Shown here: piece by piece, positions 22,078-31,758 of the stretch
Layout of the letters: each line of letters starts with the position of its first letter
How positions within the stretch are numbered: the stretch's first letter is position 1
NCBI RefSeq assembly: GCF_024346675.1
Contig: NZ_AP024850.1
Coordinates: forward strand, 310,001-374,000
Length of the DNA stretch: 64,000 nucleotides
Reading direction: 5' to 3'
Source: Photobacterium sanguinicancri
GTDB taxonomy: Bacteria; Pseudomonadota; Gammaproteobacteria; Enterobacterales; Vibrionaceae
The notes under the pieces: generated by a model
The model's database searches: none
What the model was told of the DNA's origin: nothing
The model's input: the letters and a program-made list of their open reading frames with translations, nothing else
Translations under genes and position numbers: made by a program

Positions 22078-23565
22078 ATGAAAAATCACCCTTTTTTCAG
22101 CCGTTTTACTAAAAACAAAAAGCAGGCTCCAGTCCTCTGTTTGGCTGTGTTTCCAGAATCGATTACCTTAGCGTTTGAATCAAAATCATTATGGATAGTT
22201 GATAACCATGATGCCGTTAATACCGCTCAACGTGAATCTGCTATTCAGGCGTTATTAGCGAAACATCAATTAGTTGGTTTCCAAGTGAAGCTCGTAATAG
22301 GGCACGGTTTATATCAATCTTTACTGATTGAAAAACCAGAAATTCCACAGGATGAACTATCTACAGCGTTACCTTTTTTGATCAAAGATTTGGTCAATGA
22401 GTCACCAATGGAGTTGGTTGCCGATGGCTTTCCTGCGCCATTAAAAGAGCGTTTACAAGTTTTTGCTGCTGGACGGAAAAACCTTGAACCATTGATTAAG
22501 GTTATAGCCAAAGCAGGCAGTGAAGTTTCCTCTATCTCAACAGAGGAAGTGCAATGGGGGGCGTTAACTTCGCCATCCATGAGTCAATTAATATTGCATC
22601 GCCGTGAAAATGCAGGGTTACAGTTAACCGCATTTAAACAACAGGTGATGTGCTTCCAACGCCAGTTGCGAGGGGTGAGCTTCCCGCTGATGGCAGAAAA
22701 CGACAGTGATCAGCAAGTTGCCTTGCAACTAGATAGTCTCGCCCTTGAGCTACAACGGTCATTAGACTTTTTAAGCGCTCAGCTACGGAACCATCCCATA
22801 TCTCAATTATTGATTTCGTGTGATGGTGAAGATGACACAGCATTAGCACAGGCTTTGAGTCAACGTTTGAACGTAAAAGTCGTCGCAATTGTACCGCCGT
22901 CAGACGTTTTGCTGTCGAATGCCTCGCGTATTGCATGGGCCGCGAGCCACGAAATTAAAGGGGCCGCTCTCGACCTTTATACAGATAGCCTGAAACCAAA
23001 AACGCAGTTACTAACGTTACGTAACATTATGGCGAGTTGGTTAATGGGCGGCATCTTGATGACCTCGTTATTTGGTTGGCAGCAGTGGCAAAGCTATGTG
23101 GTTGAGCAACAATTGGCAGCAGAGCAAAGTCGATTATCGCTAAAACAAGGCGAAATCAATCGGTTGAAAGAATCGTTATCTCAGCACCTCCCAAGTGAGG
23201 TGAAAGTTGAGTTAGCGGGTAACCTTGAGCAGCATGTAGCGACGCAACAAGCGACATTAAATGCAATTGAAGGCCATGATAGTAGCCTGCGAGTTGGGTT
23301 TTCTGGCATGTTGCGAGAGCTCTCTGATGCTGCAAATGGTGATATTTCACTGAGTCATATTCATGCGACAGGACAGTCACTTGATTTATCTGGTGTTGCG
23401 CGTAGCCCTGAATCAGTGCCGAGTTGGATTCAAGCTTTTAAAGATTACGAACACCTGATGGATCGCCGTTTTCAAGTGATGTCATTAGGCCGTAATGACA
23501 AAAATATCGTCACGTTTGAGTTACAAGCCCGACGAGTCAGTAAAGCGGTAGGAGAAGTGAAATGA
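22078..23565 (+). CDS. mshI: MSHA pilus assembly protein MshI (PilM-like)
   Basis: A 495-residue protein matching MshI. The N-terminal part (1-300) is an actin-like, PilM-type domain; one membrane segment follows near residue 325 (ASWLMGGILMTSLFGW), then a periplasmic PilN-like coiled region. It thus combines PilM- and PilN-like parts and should form the inner-membrane alignment complex with MshJ and MshK. It is the first gene of the assembly half of the msh cluster. It overlaps mshJ by 4 bases (ATGA), so the two are likely translationally coupled. Confidence 0.88.
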   Translation: MKNHPFFSRFTKNKKQAPVLCLAVFPESITLAFESKSLWIVDNHDAVNTAQRESAIQALLAKHQLVGFQVKLVIGHGLYQSLLIEKPEIPQDELSTALPFLIKDLVNESPMELVADGFPAPLKERLQVFAAGRKNLEPLIKVIAKAGSEVSSISTEEVQWGALTSPSMSQLILHRRENAGLQLTAFKQQVMCFQRQLRGVSFPLMAENDSDQQVALQLDSLALELQRSLDFLSAQLRNHPISQLLISCDGEDDTALAQALSQRLNVKVVAIVPPSDVLLSNASRIAWAASHEIKGAALDLYTDSLKPKTQLLTLRNIMASWLMGGILMTSLFGWQQWQSYVVEQQLAAEQSRLSLKQGEINRLKESLSQHLPSEVKVELAGNLEQHVATQQATLNAIEGHDSSLRVGFSGMLRELSDAANGDISLSHIHATGQSLDLSGVARSPESVPSWIQAFKDYEHLMDRRFQVMSLGRNDKNIVTFELQARRVSKAVGEVK

Positions 23566-24200
23566 TGAACCTATGGCATCAACTGTCTGACCGTTTTGAT
23601 GAGCTTAGCCAGCGTGAGCAAATTTTGATTTTTGTCTCTGGCTGGATAGCGCTGCTTTTTGTGGGATATTTACTGTTCCTTGAACCACAAATGAAGCAGT
23701 TGTCGAGTATTAAGCTTGCGGTTATCAATACCAGTAATCAGCTAATCAATAGTGAAAATCAAGTTCTGGTGATGGAGCGCAAGCTCAATGTTGATCCAGA
23801 TGCAGAAGTGGATCAACGCATCGCGAACCTAAGAGTGCAAAATCGTCAGTTGAATGCTCAGCTTGAAGGGCGCGTGGGTAGCTTAGTCACGCCAATGCAA
23901 ATGTCGACGCTAATGGAAGATGTATTGCGTCGTAGTGACCGGTTGAAGTTGGTTAGTTTGCAGTCTCAAGCACCAGCCCAATTGCTCAGTGGTGAAGATG
24001 AAGGCTATTACATTCACCCTGTGCGCCTTAGTTTACGTGGTCGATATTTTGATGTGGTTAATTATTTACAGCAGCTTGAAGCCTTACCCGTTAAGTATTA
24101 CTGGCAGAGCTTAAATTATCAGGTCGATACATACCCGTGGGCAGACATCCAGCTCAATGTGTACACCTTGGGTGAAAGTAAGGACTTTATCGGTGGGTAA
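23562..24200 (+). CDS. mshJ: MSHA pilus assembly protein MshJ (PilO-like)
   Basis: A 212-residue bitopic protein with one N-terminal membrane helix (about 24-42, ILIFVSGWIALLFVGYLL), then a coiled coil and a small ferredoxin-like periplasmic domain, as in PilO/GspM relatives. It should pair with MshI and MshK in the inner-membrane alignment complex. It starts inside the last codons of mshI and ends 8 bases into mshK. Confidence 0.85.
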   Translation: MMNLWHQLSDRFDELSQREQILIFVSGWIALLFVGYLLFLEPQMKQLSSIKLAVINTSNQLINSENQVLVMERKLNVDPDAEVDQRIANLRVQNRQLNAQLEGRVGSLVTPMQMSTLMEDVLRRSDRLKLVSLQSQAPAQLLSGEDEGYYIHPVRLSLRGRYFDVVNYLQQLEALPVKYYWQSLNYQVDTYPWADIQLNVYTLGESKDFIGG

Positions 24201-24549
24201 TCACTTGGTAGCGAATAAATCAGTGATGAAAGGAATTTTTATCATTTCATTGGGGTTGGGCATGCTGACAAGCAATGTGCATGCAAATCAAGATCCAACA
24301 GCCCCGCTTGGGTGGCAAGCACCCGCGAAAAAACATACGTCAACACGTGCACGGTTACCACAGTTACAAAGCATTCTTTGTGATGAGCAAAGTACTTGTA
24401 CTGCCATTTTGAATAATACCGTGGTTAGCGTGGGCGGGCGAGTGAGCGGTTACACCTTATCGTCAATACAAGATGAGAGCGTCACGATTCGTCGCGGAAA
24501 TAAGCAGTGGCGATTGGACATGTTCGCTGAAAATATAAAAACAGATTAA
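24193..24549 (+). CDS. mshK: MSHA pilus biogenesis protein MshK (PilP-like)
   Basis: A small secreted or periplasmic protein of about 118 residues. It has an N-terminal hydrophobic segment (GIFIISLGLGMLTS) with a likely signal cleavage after VHA, followed by the family-typical QDPTAPLGWQAP. MshK resembles PilP, which links the inner-membrane complex to the secretin. The start is chosen at GTG 24193, overlapping mshJ, because TAAGGA lies 8 bases before it. ATG at 24226 (signal peptide still intact) is the main alternative. Confidence 0.75.
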   Translation: MGNHLVANKSVMKGIFIISLGLGMLTSNVHANQDPTAPLGWQAPAKKHTSTRARLPQLQSILCDEQSTCTAILNNTVVSVGGRVSGYTLSSIQDESVTIRRGNKQWRLDMFAENIKTD

Positions 24550-24564
24550 GGGTTAGTAGTTAAG

Positions 24565-26238
24565 ATGCGTAGATTAGTTATTGGAGTACTTTTAGCGTCG
24601 TTACTTGGCTGCTCAACTAACATGGGACACCGCGATCCTGTTGAGATCAAGCAAGAGCTAAATACCGCAGCGAATGAAGCCAGTAGCCGCCCGTTGATGG
24701 ATTTGCCTTCTGCGGTAAACGACGACTTGATGCCGAGCCTCGACGGGAAAGATTTTGCGTCGACGTCGTCATTAGAAAAACGCTTTCGTGTTAATGCCCG
24801 TAATGTTGATGCGCGTGTATTTTTTGGCAGCTTAGTAAAGGGTACGCCGTTTAATATGGTGATCCACCCAAAAGTCGCTGGTCGCATCTCGTTAACGTTA
24901 CGCGATGTCACTTTGGACGAAGTATTAGCGGTAGTGTCTGATATTTATGGTTATAACGCGACGCGTCAAGGCAACATTATTAAAGTATTTCCTGCCACTT
25001 TACGCACGGAAGTGATCCCTGTTGATTACTTGCAACTGCAACGTCGTGGGGTTTCTCTTACTTCCTTAACGACAGGGTCGATGACCAGTAATAGCCAGAA
25101 TTCTAATTCTGGTTCAAATAATAAAAACAGCAGTAACAAAGACAATAATTCAAATAACAATTCTAATAAGAAAACGAGCACACCAACCGGTGGCAGTAGT
25201 ATTGAAACGGTGTCAGAAAGTGATTTTTGGCAGCAGTTAGAAAAAGCAGTCACCGCGATGATCGGCAACGGTCAGGGACGAAGCATTGTGGTTTCACCGC
25301 AAGCGAGTTTGATCAGTGTTCGTGCTTACCCTAACGAACTACGTGAAGTGAAAGAGTTCTTGAATATTTCACAAGAACGCCTTAAACGCCAAGTGGTACT
25401 TGAAGCAAAAATTATGGAAGTCACGTTAAGCGATGGTTACCAGCAAGGGGTTAACTGGAGCAACATAACTTCCAGTATTGGCGGCACTGATATCATCTTT
25501 GGGCGAACTGCCGCTAACGCGGCGGCTGGCATTGTTCCTCTTCCTGGTGGCGACGCTATTGCTGCAGCCCTTGGGGGGCAAACCAACATCACGATTAAAG
25601 ACGGTAACTTTGAAGCTGTATTGAGCTTCTTAGAAACCCAGGGTGATCTTAATGTGCTATCAAGCCCTCGAGTCACCGCAGCCAATAACCAAAAAGCGAT
25701 CATTAAAGTTGGTGGTGATGAGTATTTCGTGACAGATATTTCTGGCGGTGAAGTGAATGGTGATAACAGCACAGCGTCACCCGATATTGAACTTACCCCA
25801 TTTTTCTCCGGGATTTCATTAGATGTCACACCACAAATTAATGATAGTGACGAAGTGCTATTGCATGTGCATCCTGCGGTTGTTGATGTTGTTACCGAAT
25901 CGAAAGAGATTGATTTAGGTAATACATTTGGAGTGTATAAATTACCGTTAGCGAAAAGCTCTATCCGCGAATCTGATTCTGTGATCCACGCACGTAGCGG
26001 GGATGTGGTGGTGATTGGTGGTTTGATGAAATCACAAACCGCAGATCAAGTCTCTAAAGTACCAGTACTTGGCGATATTCCAATGCTTGGGCATTTATTC
26101 CGTAACGTTAATAAGATCACGCAAAAGACTGAGCTGGTGATTTTGCTGAAGCCTACCGTGGTAGGTGAGCAAACATGGCAAAATGAAATTGAACGCTCAC
26201 GTGCACTTGTAACTGAATGGTTCCCTGAAGATAACTAA
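24565..26238 (+). CDS. mshL: MSHA secretin MshL
   Basis: A 557-residue outer-membrane secretin that forms the pilus exit channel. A lipobox LASLLGC puts the lipidated cysteine at residue 16. An STN-like domain (about 70-130) precedes an NolW-type domain, and the secretin core runs to the C-terminus (LEAKIMEVTLSDGYQQGVNW, VLSSPRVTAANNQKA, VIGGLMKSQ, KVPVLGDIPMLGHLF). The segment about 172-212 is low complexity, almost only Ser, Asn, Lys, Thr and Gly. It follows mshK closely in the same direction. Confidence 0.93.
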   Translation: MRRLVIGVLLASLLGCSTNMGHRDPVEIKQELNTAANEASSRPLMDLPSAVNDDLMPSLDGKDFASTSSLEKRFRVNARNVDARVFFGSLVKGTPFNMVIHPKVAGRISLTLRDVTLDEVLAVVSDIYGYNATRQGNIIKVFPATLRTEVIPVDYLQLQRRGVSLTSLTTGSMTSNSQNSNSGSNNKNSSNKDNNSNNNSNKKTSTPTGGSSIETVSESDFWQQLEKAVTAMIGNGQGRSIVVSPQASLISVRAYPNELREVKEFLNISQERLKRQVVLEAKIMEVTLSDGYQQGVNWSNITSSIGGTDIIFGRTAANAAAGIVPLPGGDAIAAALGGQTNITIKDGNFEAVLSFLETQGDLNVLSSPRVTAANNQKAIIKVGGDEYFVTDISGGEVNGDNSTASPDIELTPFFSGISLDVTPQINDSDEVLLHVHPAVVDVVTESKEIDLGNTFGVYKLPLAKSSIRESDSVIHARSGDVVVIGGLMKSQTADQVSKVPVLGDIPMLGHLFRNVNKITQKTELVILLKPTVVGEQTWQNEIERSRALVTEWFPEDN

Positions 26239-26249
26239 GCAGTGGCAGT

Positions 26250-27098
26250 ATGTATGAATCGTACTTCGGCTGTCAGCAGTCGCCCTTTACCCTAACACCG
26301 AATACGGCAATGTTTCATGCATTGCCACCGCATCTTGAGGCGATCCAAACGGCCTTGGCTGCGTTGGATATGGGTGAGGGTATAGTGCATATTTCGGGGG
26401 AAGTAGGCACAGGGAAAACATTGGTCTGTCGCATGTTGATCAACCAATTGCCTGACCATTTTGACTTGGCTTATTTACCTACGCCAGCGGCATCAGCGCA
26501 AGAGTTACGTGTTGCGATTGCCAATGAATTAAATATTGCCAGCGATGGCGATATGACTACCCTGACGGCATGTTTACACCGTGAGTTGATTGCCCGTAAA
26601 GAAAAGGGGCAATCAGTGGTAGTGATTCTGGATGAGGCCCAAGCTTTACCCGATGAAGCACTCGAAGCTATTCGTTTACTGGGTAACCTAGAAACCGAAC
26701 AAGAAAAACTGCTGCATATTGTGCTGATTGGTCAACCAGAGTTGGATGCCCGACTACAGCTACATCATTTACGTCAGTTTCAACAACGCGTGACATTCAG
26801 AGCGGCTCTACGGCCTCTGGATTTAGCTGAAACTATAGCTTATATCGAATTTCGTTTAGCCTGCGCTGGCTGCTATCGAACGCTATTCACTTTGCCTTTG
26901 TATAAGGCATTGTGGCAATCGAGCCAAGGTATTCCGCGTGTTGTTAACTTGCTGTGTCATAAAGCGTTGTTAGCAACGTACAGTCGAAAATTACCTGTTG
27001 TGGGTCAGCAAGAATTGTTGCTGGCAATGAAAGAAACCAATGGTGCCCGTCAGCCCCTATGGACATATCCAGTACTGTGGGGATGGAAATTAGCATGA
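26250..27098 (+). CDS. mshM: MSHA ATPase MshM (ExeA-like AAA+)
   Basis: A 282-residue AAA+ ATPase of the ExeA/GspA type. Walker A is GEVGTGKT with K56; Walker B is VVILDEAQAL. The N-terminus MYESYFGCQQSPFTLTPN is characteristic. ExeA relatives help insert or assemble the secretin through the peptidoglycan, so MshM probably assists MshL. It overlaps mshN by four bases (ATGA). Confidence 0.88.
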   Translation: MYESYFGCQQSPFTLTPNTAMFHALPPHLEAIQTALAALDMGEGIVHISGEVGTGKTLVCRMLINQLPDHFDLAYLPTPAASAQELRVAIANELNIASDGDMTTLTACLHRELIARKEKGQSVVVILDEAQALPDEALEAIRLLGNLETEQEKLLHIVLIGQPELDARLQLHHLRQFQQRVTFRAALRPLDLAETIAYIEFRLACAGCYRTLFTLPLYKALWQSSQGIPRVVNLLCHKALLATYSRKLPVVGQQELLLAMKETNGARQPLWTYPVLWGWKLA

Positions 27099-28315
27099 GT
27101 GAACTAAATAAAATGCTCTCGCGTTTAGCCGAGAAGCAACAAACCCGCGGTAATCAACACGCAAAGCACAAACAGCAAGCGCCATTAGTTGCTGCGAAAA
27201 TTCGGCCTGTTCCGTCAACTAAAGCGCCACGTGCCATTTTCGGAACGTGTTGCGCAGTGCTACTGGCCGGAGGTGTTGGCTGGTGGTTTGGACAACAACC
27301 AGATACGAGCGTGGCACAAACATCTACATCAGGAGATAGTTTTTCTCCTGTCATGGCGGCGAATGCGGCGGAGTTAGCGCTTGAAGAACCGACGACAGCT
27401 ATCGTTGCAGGTTCAAGTCTGTCTCCTAAAGCGACTGCACCTAAAGTGACAACACCTGTACAGCGTCAGGTTGATGAACCGTTATTATCATCGACTACAA
27501 CACCGGTGCCAGAGAGTAAGTCTAACTTAGCCGCCCCTCAATCAGTCGCGCTACCTGCTGAAGAACAACGTCAGCCTGAGATGAAAACAACGTTAAAGAT
27601 TGCTGCAGTTTCAAATCCGCCAGTGACGCACTCTCGGGCGATAGCTAAGCGTGCTCCATCAGTAGTACAAGCCCCTACAGTGGAAGATGATGCTTTACAG
27701 GAAGACGCAAGCTTAAGTATTGAAGCGGTTGAATTAACGGGGCCTGAGTTAGCTAAAATTGAATACTCACGAGCAATGAAAGCCGTCAAAGCGGGTGACA
27801 GTAAAAAAGCCGTTGAGTTTTTAACTAAGGCGATCCAATACCATCCCGATTGGATTGATGCCCGCCAGCGCTTGTCGGCTTTGCATTATGGCCGCGGTGA
27901 AGTACGCCAAGCCATTTTGGTTTTACAGCGTGGTTTGGCCCGTGATAGTGAACAACCAGAATTACGTCTAACAATGGCCAAGCTGTTAGTGAACGAGTCA
28001 CAACCTCAAGCAGCATTAACAGTATTAAGTGATCTACCGACAGACGCCCCAAGCAAATACATTGCAATGCGGGGGGCGCTAGCACAGCAGCTTAAAGACA
28101 ACACGCGCGCACTTGAAAGTTATCAGCACTTAGTGAAAAGCGAGCCGTTTGATGGACGCTGGTGGTTAGGGTTAGGGATTGCACTTGAGCGAACTCATGA
28201 TGCAGAAAAAGCGTTACATGCCTATCAACAAGCCTTGGTAATGGGGCAAATATCAGCCCAAACACAGCAGTTTATTCAACAGCGTGTGTCATACCTTCAG
28301 TCGCAGGGGAGCTAA
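27095..28315 (+). CDS. mshN: MSHA biogenesis protein MshN (TPR protein)
   Basis: A 406-residue bitopic protein. The short cytoplasmic N-terminus (MSELNKMLSRLAEKQ) is followed by one membrane helix at about 50-66, then a long Pro/Thr/Ala-rich periplasmic linker, then TPR repeats from about residue 220 to the end (SRAMKAVKAGDSKKAVEFL and similar). TPR scaffolds of this kind act in pilus assembly, like PilF/TapF or GspB-type partners. The ATG inside the mshM stop codon is chosen; an upstream in-frame ATG at 27059 has no better ribosome site. Confidence 0.84.
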   Translation: MSELNKMLSRLAEKQQTRGNQHAKHKQQAPLVAAKIRPVPSTKAPRAIFGTCCAVLLAGGVGWWFGQQPDTSVAQTSTSGDSFSPVMAANAAELALEEPTTAIVAGSSLSPKATAPKVTTPVQRQVDEPLLSSTTTPVPESKSNLAAPQSVALPAEEQRQPEMKTTLKIAAVSNPPVTHSRAIAKRAPSVVQAPTVEDDALQEDASLSIEAVELTGPELAKIEYSRAMKAVKAGDSKKAVEFLTKAIQYHPDWIDARQRLSALHYGRGEVRQAILVLQRGLARDSEQPELRLTMAKLLVNESQPQAALTVLSDLPTDAPSKYIAMRGALAQQLKDNTRALESYQHLVKSEPFDGRWWLGLGIALERTHDAEKALHAYQQALVMGQISAQTQQFIQQRVSYLQSQGS

Positions 28316-28319
28316 AACC

Positions 28320-30035
28320 ATGCAAATCCGATTACGTAAACGTCTTGGTGATTTGTTGGTTGAGGAAGACATTATTTCTCAGCAACAGCTGGAGCATGCG
28401 CTTGATCAACAACAAGTATCAGGCCGAAAGCTAGGTGATACCTTAATTAGCTTAGGCTTTTTGACTGAAAAACAGATGCTGGAATTTTTGGCGCGCCAGC
28501 TTGATATTCCACTGGTCGATTTGAACCGCGCCAATATTGATGCAGAAGCGGTAGCCCTATTGGGTGAAGTTCATGCTCGTCGCTTACGCGCCTTGGTGAT
28601 CAGCCATCGCGGCGATACTGTGCGTGTTGCGATGAGTGATCCCGCAGACCTTGCGGCTCAGGAAGCAGTTTATGATCAGTTGCAGGATTACCGTGTTGAG
28701 CTGGTGATCACCCGTGAAGGTCAATTAATTAATGCATTTGATCGTTACTACCGACGTACTAAAGAAATTGTCTCGTTTGCTGAGCAATTACAAGCTGAGC
28801 ATCAAAGCGACTCTGATTACACCTTTGGTTTAGAAGATACTGAAAACGACGAAGTAACCGTTGTAAAACTGATTAACTCTTTATTTGAAGATGCGATCCA
28901 AGTGGGCGCTTCAGATATTCATATTGAACCGGATACAAACGTATTACGTATTCGCCAACGGATCGATGGTGTCCTTCATGAAACCTTACTTAATGAAGCG
29001 AGCGTAGCGTCTGCGCTAGTACTGCGCTTAAAGCTCATGGGGGGATTAGACATTTCAGAAAAACGTCTTCCGCAAGATGGCCGCTTTAATGTCAAAGTGC
29101 GTGGTCATTCGGTTGATGTGCGTGTGTCCACTATGCCTATACAGCATGGGGAGTCGGTCGTGATGCGTTTGCTCGATCAGTCTGCGGGGATTTTAAGCCT
29201 TGACGAAGTCGGAATGCCTGCCGGTATTTTGGTGCGTTTTCGTCGTCAACTTAAACGCCCACACGGCATGATATTAGTCACTGGGCCTACGGGTTCTGGT
29301 AAAACGACCACACTTTACGGCGCATTGAGTGAGCTGAATAAGCCTGGGAAAAAACTGATCACCGCAGAAGATCCTGTGGAATATCGATTACCTCGCGTTA
29401 ACCAAGTTCAGGTGAATGCCAAGATAGGTCTGACATTTTCATCGATTCTACGGACTTTCTTACGCCAAGATCCCGATATCATTTTGGTGGGGGAAATGCG
29501 AGATCAAGAAACGGTCGAAATTGGCCTGCGCTCGGCACTAACAGGACATCTTGTATTATCGACGTTACATACCAATGACGCGATTGATAGTGCACTGCGA
29601 ATGATGGATATGGAAGCGCCAGGTTACCTTGTTGCCAGTGGTGTGCGTGCTGTTTTAGCACAGCGTTTAGTGCGAAAAGTCTGCGCGGACTGTGGTGAGC
29701 CCGAGCAACTTGATGACGGCAAAGCACAGTGGTTGAAAGCACGCTTTCCTGATGCACAGGAAGAAGTATTCCAACAAGGCCGAGGGTGTCAAAGCTGTAA
29801 CTTTACGGGGTATCGTGGACGTATCGGTGTCTTCGAGTTACTTGAATTTGATCAATCGATGATGGACGCTTTGCGAGATAACAATGCCGTACTATTTAGC
29901 CAAATTGCCCGTATGAGTAAAGGTTATAAGCCACTGATTAATTCTGCGTTAGAACTCGCATTAGCGGGAAGAACGAGTTTAGATGAAGTGATCCAGCTTG
30001 GCGAAGGGGATTTTATCGATGATAGCTTGTTATAG
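28320..30035 (+). CDS. mshE: MSHA extension ATPase MshE with c-di-GMP-binding N-domain
   Basis: A 571-residue GspE/PilB-type ATPase that powers pilus extension. The N-terminus has the two tandem 24-residue MshEN motifs that bind c-di-GMP in V. cholerae MshE: residues 8-31 (RLGDLLVEED...) and 37-60 (KLGDTLISLG...). Walker A GPTGSGKTTT has K328. An Asp box (DPDIILVGEMRDQE) and a zinc-type CADC...CQSC pair follow. The ATG at 28320 aligns the c-di-GMP motif with the family start; GGGGAG lies upstream. Pilus extension is therefore probably switched on by high c-di-GMP. Confidence 0.93.
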   Translation: MQIRLRKRLGDLLVEEDIISQQQLEHALDQQQVSGRKLGDTLISLGFLTEKQMLEFLARQLDIPLVDLNRANIDAEAVALLGEVHARRLRALVISHRGDTVRVAMSDPADLAAQEAVYDQLQDYRVELVITREGQLINAFDRYYRRTKEIVSFAEQLQAEHQSDSDYTFGLEDTENDEVTVVKLINSLFEDAIQVGASDIHIEPDTNVLRIRQRIDGVLHETLLNEASVASALVLRLKLMGGLDISEKRLPQDGRFNVKVRGHSVDVRVSTMPIQHGESVVMRLLDQSAGILSLDEVGMPAGILVRFRRQLKRPHGMILVTGPTGSGKTTTLYGALSELNKPGKKLITAEDPVEYRLPRVNQVQVNAKIGLTFSSILRTFLRQDPDIILVGEMRDQETVEIGLRSALTGHLVLSTLHTNDAIDSALRMMDMEAPGYLVASGVRAVLAQRLVRKVCADCGEPEQLDDGKAQWLKARFPDAQEEVFQQGRGCQSCNFTGYRGRIGVFELLEFDQSMMDALRDNNAVLFSQIARMSKGYKPLINSALELALAGRTSLDEVIQLGEGDFIDDSLL

Positions 30036-30046
30036 AGAGCGAAAGC

Positions 30047-31267
30047 ATGCCGATTTTTAACTATCGAGGACGTGACAGCCAAGGCAAGATGCTGCGGGGT
30101 CAATTGGATGCGGCGTCGCAAGAAGCGGCTGCTGATGTATTGATGCGCCAAGGTGTTATTCCACTCGATATTCGTCAAGGAAGGGCGAAGTCTGCTGGCC
30201 TCGATGTGAAAGTGCTTTTCCAAAGTACAGTGCCACTCGATATGTTGGTTATCTTTTGCCGCCAGATGTTCAGTTTGACGAAAGCGGGTGTTCCACTGCT
30301 GCGCTCAATAAATGGATTGGCTCAGAGTGCAAACCATCCTCTGATGAAAGCTACACTGGAAACGGTTTCTGCAGAACTGACCAATGGTCGTTCATTGTCA
30401 TCATCAATGGGCCAGCACCCTCGCGTTTTCTCTGAACTTTTTGTGTCGATGATCCATATTGGTGAAAATACTGGCCGTTTAGACGATTCGTTATATCAGC
30501 TCGCACTTTATTACGAGCAAGAAATGGAAACCCGTCGTCGGATTAAATCCGCGATGCGTTATCCCATTTTTGTTTTATCGGCCATCATGATTGCGATGAC
30601 AGTGCTGAATATTAAAGTGATCCCGCAGTTTGCTTCCATGTTTGAACGTTTCGGTGTTGAGCTGCCACTGCCAACGCGGATTTTGATTGGTACGTCTAAC
30701 TTCTTTGTTAACTATTGGCCGTTAATGTTCGGTGGGCTTGCTATTACTTGGATTGGTGTACGTTTGTGGCGTAATACCGCAGAGGGTAAAGAAAAGTGGG
30801 ATGGCTGGCGCTTAAAAGTACCGATTATCGGCACCATAGTCAATCGAGCTCAGTTATCACGTTTTTCTCGCACTTTCTCATTGATGATCCGAGCGGGTGT
30901 TCCACTTAACCAGGCGTTGCAAATGGCAGCGGAAGCGTTAGGTAATCGTTATTTAGAAAAGCGCCTCATTGAAATGAAAAATGGCATCGAGGGCGGTAAC
31001 AGTATTTCACAAACAGCCACTCAGTCTGGGGTATTTACGCCTTTAGTACTGCAGATGATAGCGGTAGGCGAAGAAACCGGCCAAGTCGACGAGTTACTGC
31101 TTGAGGCGTCTGATTTCTATGATCGTGAAGTGGATTACGACCTCAAAACGCTAACCGCGCGTATCGAGCCTCTTCTATTGGTGGTGGTTGCTGCGATGGT
31201 GCTAGTCCTAGCTTTGGGGATCTTTGTCCCAATGTGGAGCATGCTTGATGTTGCCCGAGGCGTTTAA
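30047..31267 (+). CDS. mshG: MSHA inner-membrane platform protein MshG (PilC-like)
   Basis: A 406-residue polytopic platform protein of the GspF/PilC family, with the two T2SSF domains (about 70-190 and 270-395) and three membrane segments. The motif FCRQMFSLTKAGVPLLRSI and its second-half counterpart FSRTFSLMIRAGVPLNQAL are typical. It transmits movement from the MshE ATPase to pilin extraction. It begins 11 bases after mshE and overlaps mshF. Confidence 0.92.
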   Translation: MPIFNYRGRDSQGKMLRGQLDAASQEAAADVLMRQGVIPLDIRQGRAKSAGLDVKVLFQSTVPLDMLVIFCRQMFSLTKAGVPLLRSINGLAQSANHPLMKATLETVSAELTNGRSLSSSMGQHPRVFSELFVSMIHIGENTGRLDDSLYQLALYYEQEMETRRRIKSAMRYPIFVLSAIMIAMTVLNIKVIPQFASMFERFGVELPLPTRILIGTSNFFVNYWPLMFGGLAITWIGVRLWRNTAEGKEKWDGWRLKVPIIGTIVNRAQLSRFSRTFSLMIRAGVPLNQALQMAAEALGNRYLEKRLIEMKNGIEGGNSISQTATQSGVFTPLVLQMIAVGEETGQVDELLLEASDFYDREVDYDLKTLTARIEPLLLVVVAAMVLVLALGIFVPMWSMLDVARGV

Positions 31268-31727
31268 TTTACGCCAAGTTAGGCGCTATAAATTTTTCAT
31301 ATGGTTTGTCTTGATACTAACGCTGGTTTTTGTGCTGCAAAATGAGTGGCGAAAAGTGAATGCCAAGGCGGAAGATGTTGCCTTGAAACTGACCATCAAT
31401 TCATTGTATGAAAGTGCGTCTTCCTTACGGCAATCATGGGAGTTAAACAACCGGCCTGATCATTTGGAAATTGATGGTGTGGATCTCCACTTTACCAAGC
31501 TAGGCTGGCCTCTTATTGAGCAAAATAATAACCTAGATTGTTATCAATTATGGCGAATATTAACCCCCGTCAATATATCGGCACCCTATGTTTCTTTGCT
31601 GTATACAAAAGAAGCAAGAACTGTGACTTCCGAGTCATGTATATACCAAATAAGTACAGGGAAATGGCTGGAATTATTTTACGAAAATGAGACAATAAAG
31701 TTTAACGACTTTGTGGCAATAAAATAG
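31248..31727 (+). CDS. mshF: MSHA biogenesis protein MshF
   Basis: A 159-residue bitopic protein with one N-terminal membrane helix (about 16-35, FFIWFVLILTLVFVLQNEW) and a small periplasmic domain. It is placed between mshG and mshB, where MshF lies in Vibrio. Its role in assembly is not well known. ATG at 31248 has GGAG 8 bases upstream and overlaps the end of mshG; a TTG at 31224 is a less likely start. Confidence 0.75.
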   Translation: MLPEAFNLRQVRRYKFFIWFVLILTLVFVLQNEWRKVNAKAEDVALKLTINSLYESASSLRQSWELNNRPDHLEIDGVDLHFTKLGWPLIEQNNNLDCYQLWRILTPVNISAPYVSLLYTKEARTVTSESCIYQISTGKWLELFYENETIKFNDFVAIK

Positions 31728-31758
31728 TCGTAAAGTTGACGCTTTGCGTGGGGTGGGT

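Noticed and set aside
24157..24192. Upstream ATG for mshK deep inside mshJ
   Set aside because: It would add residues before a good signal peptide; a GTG at 24193 with a ribosome site explains the start better.
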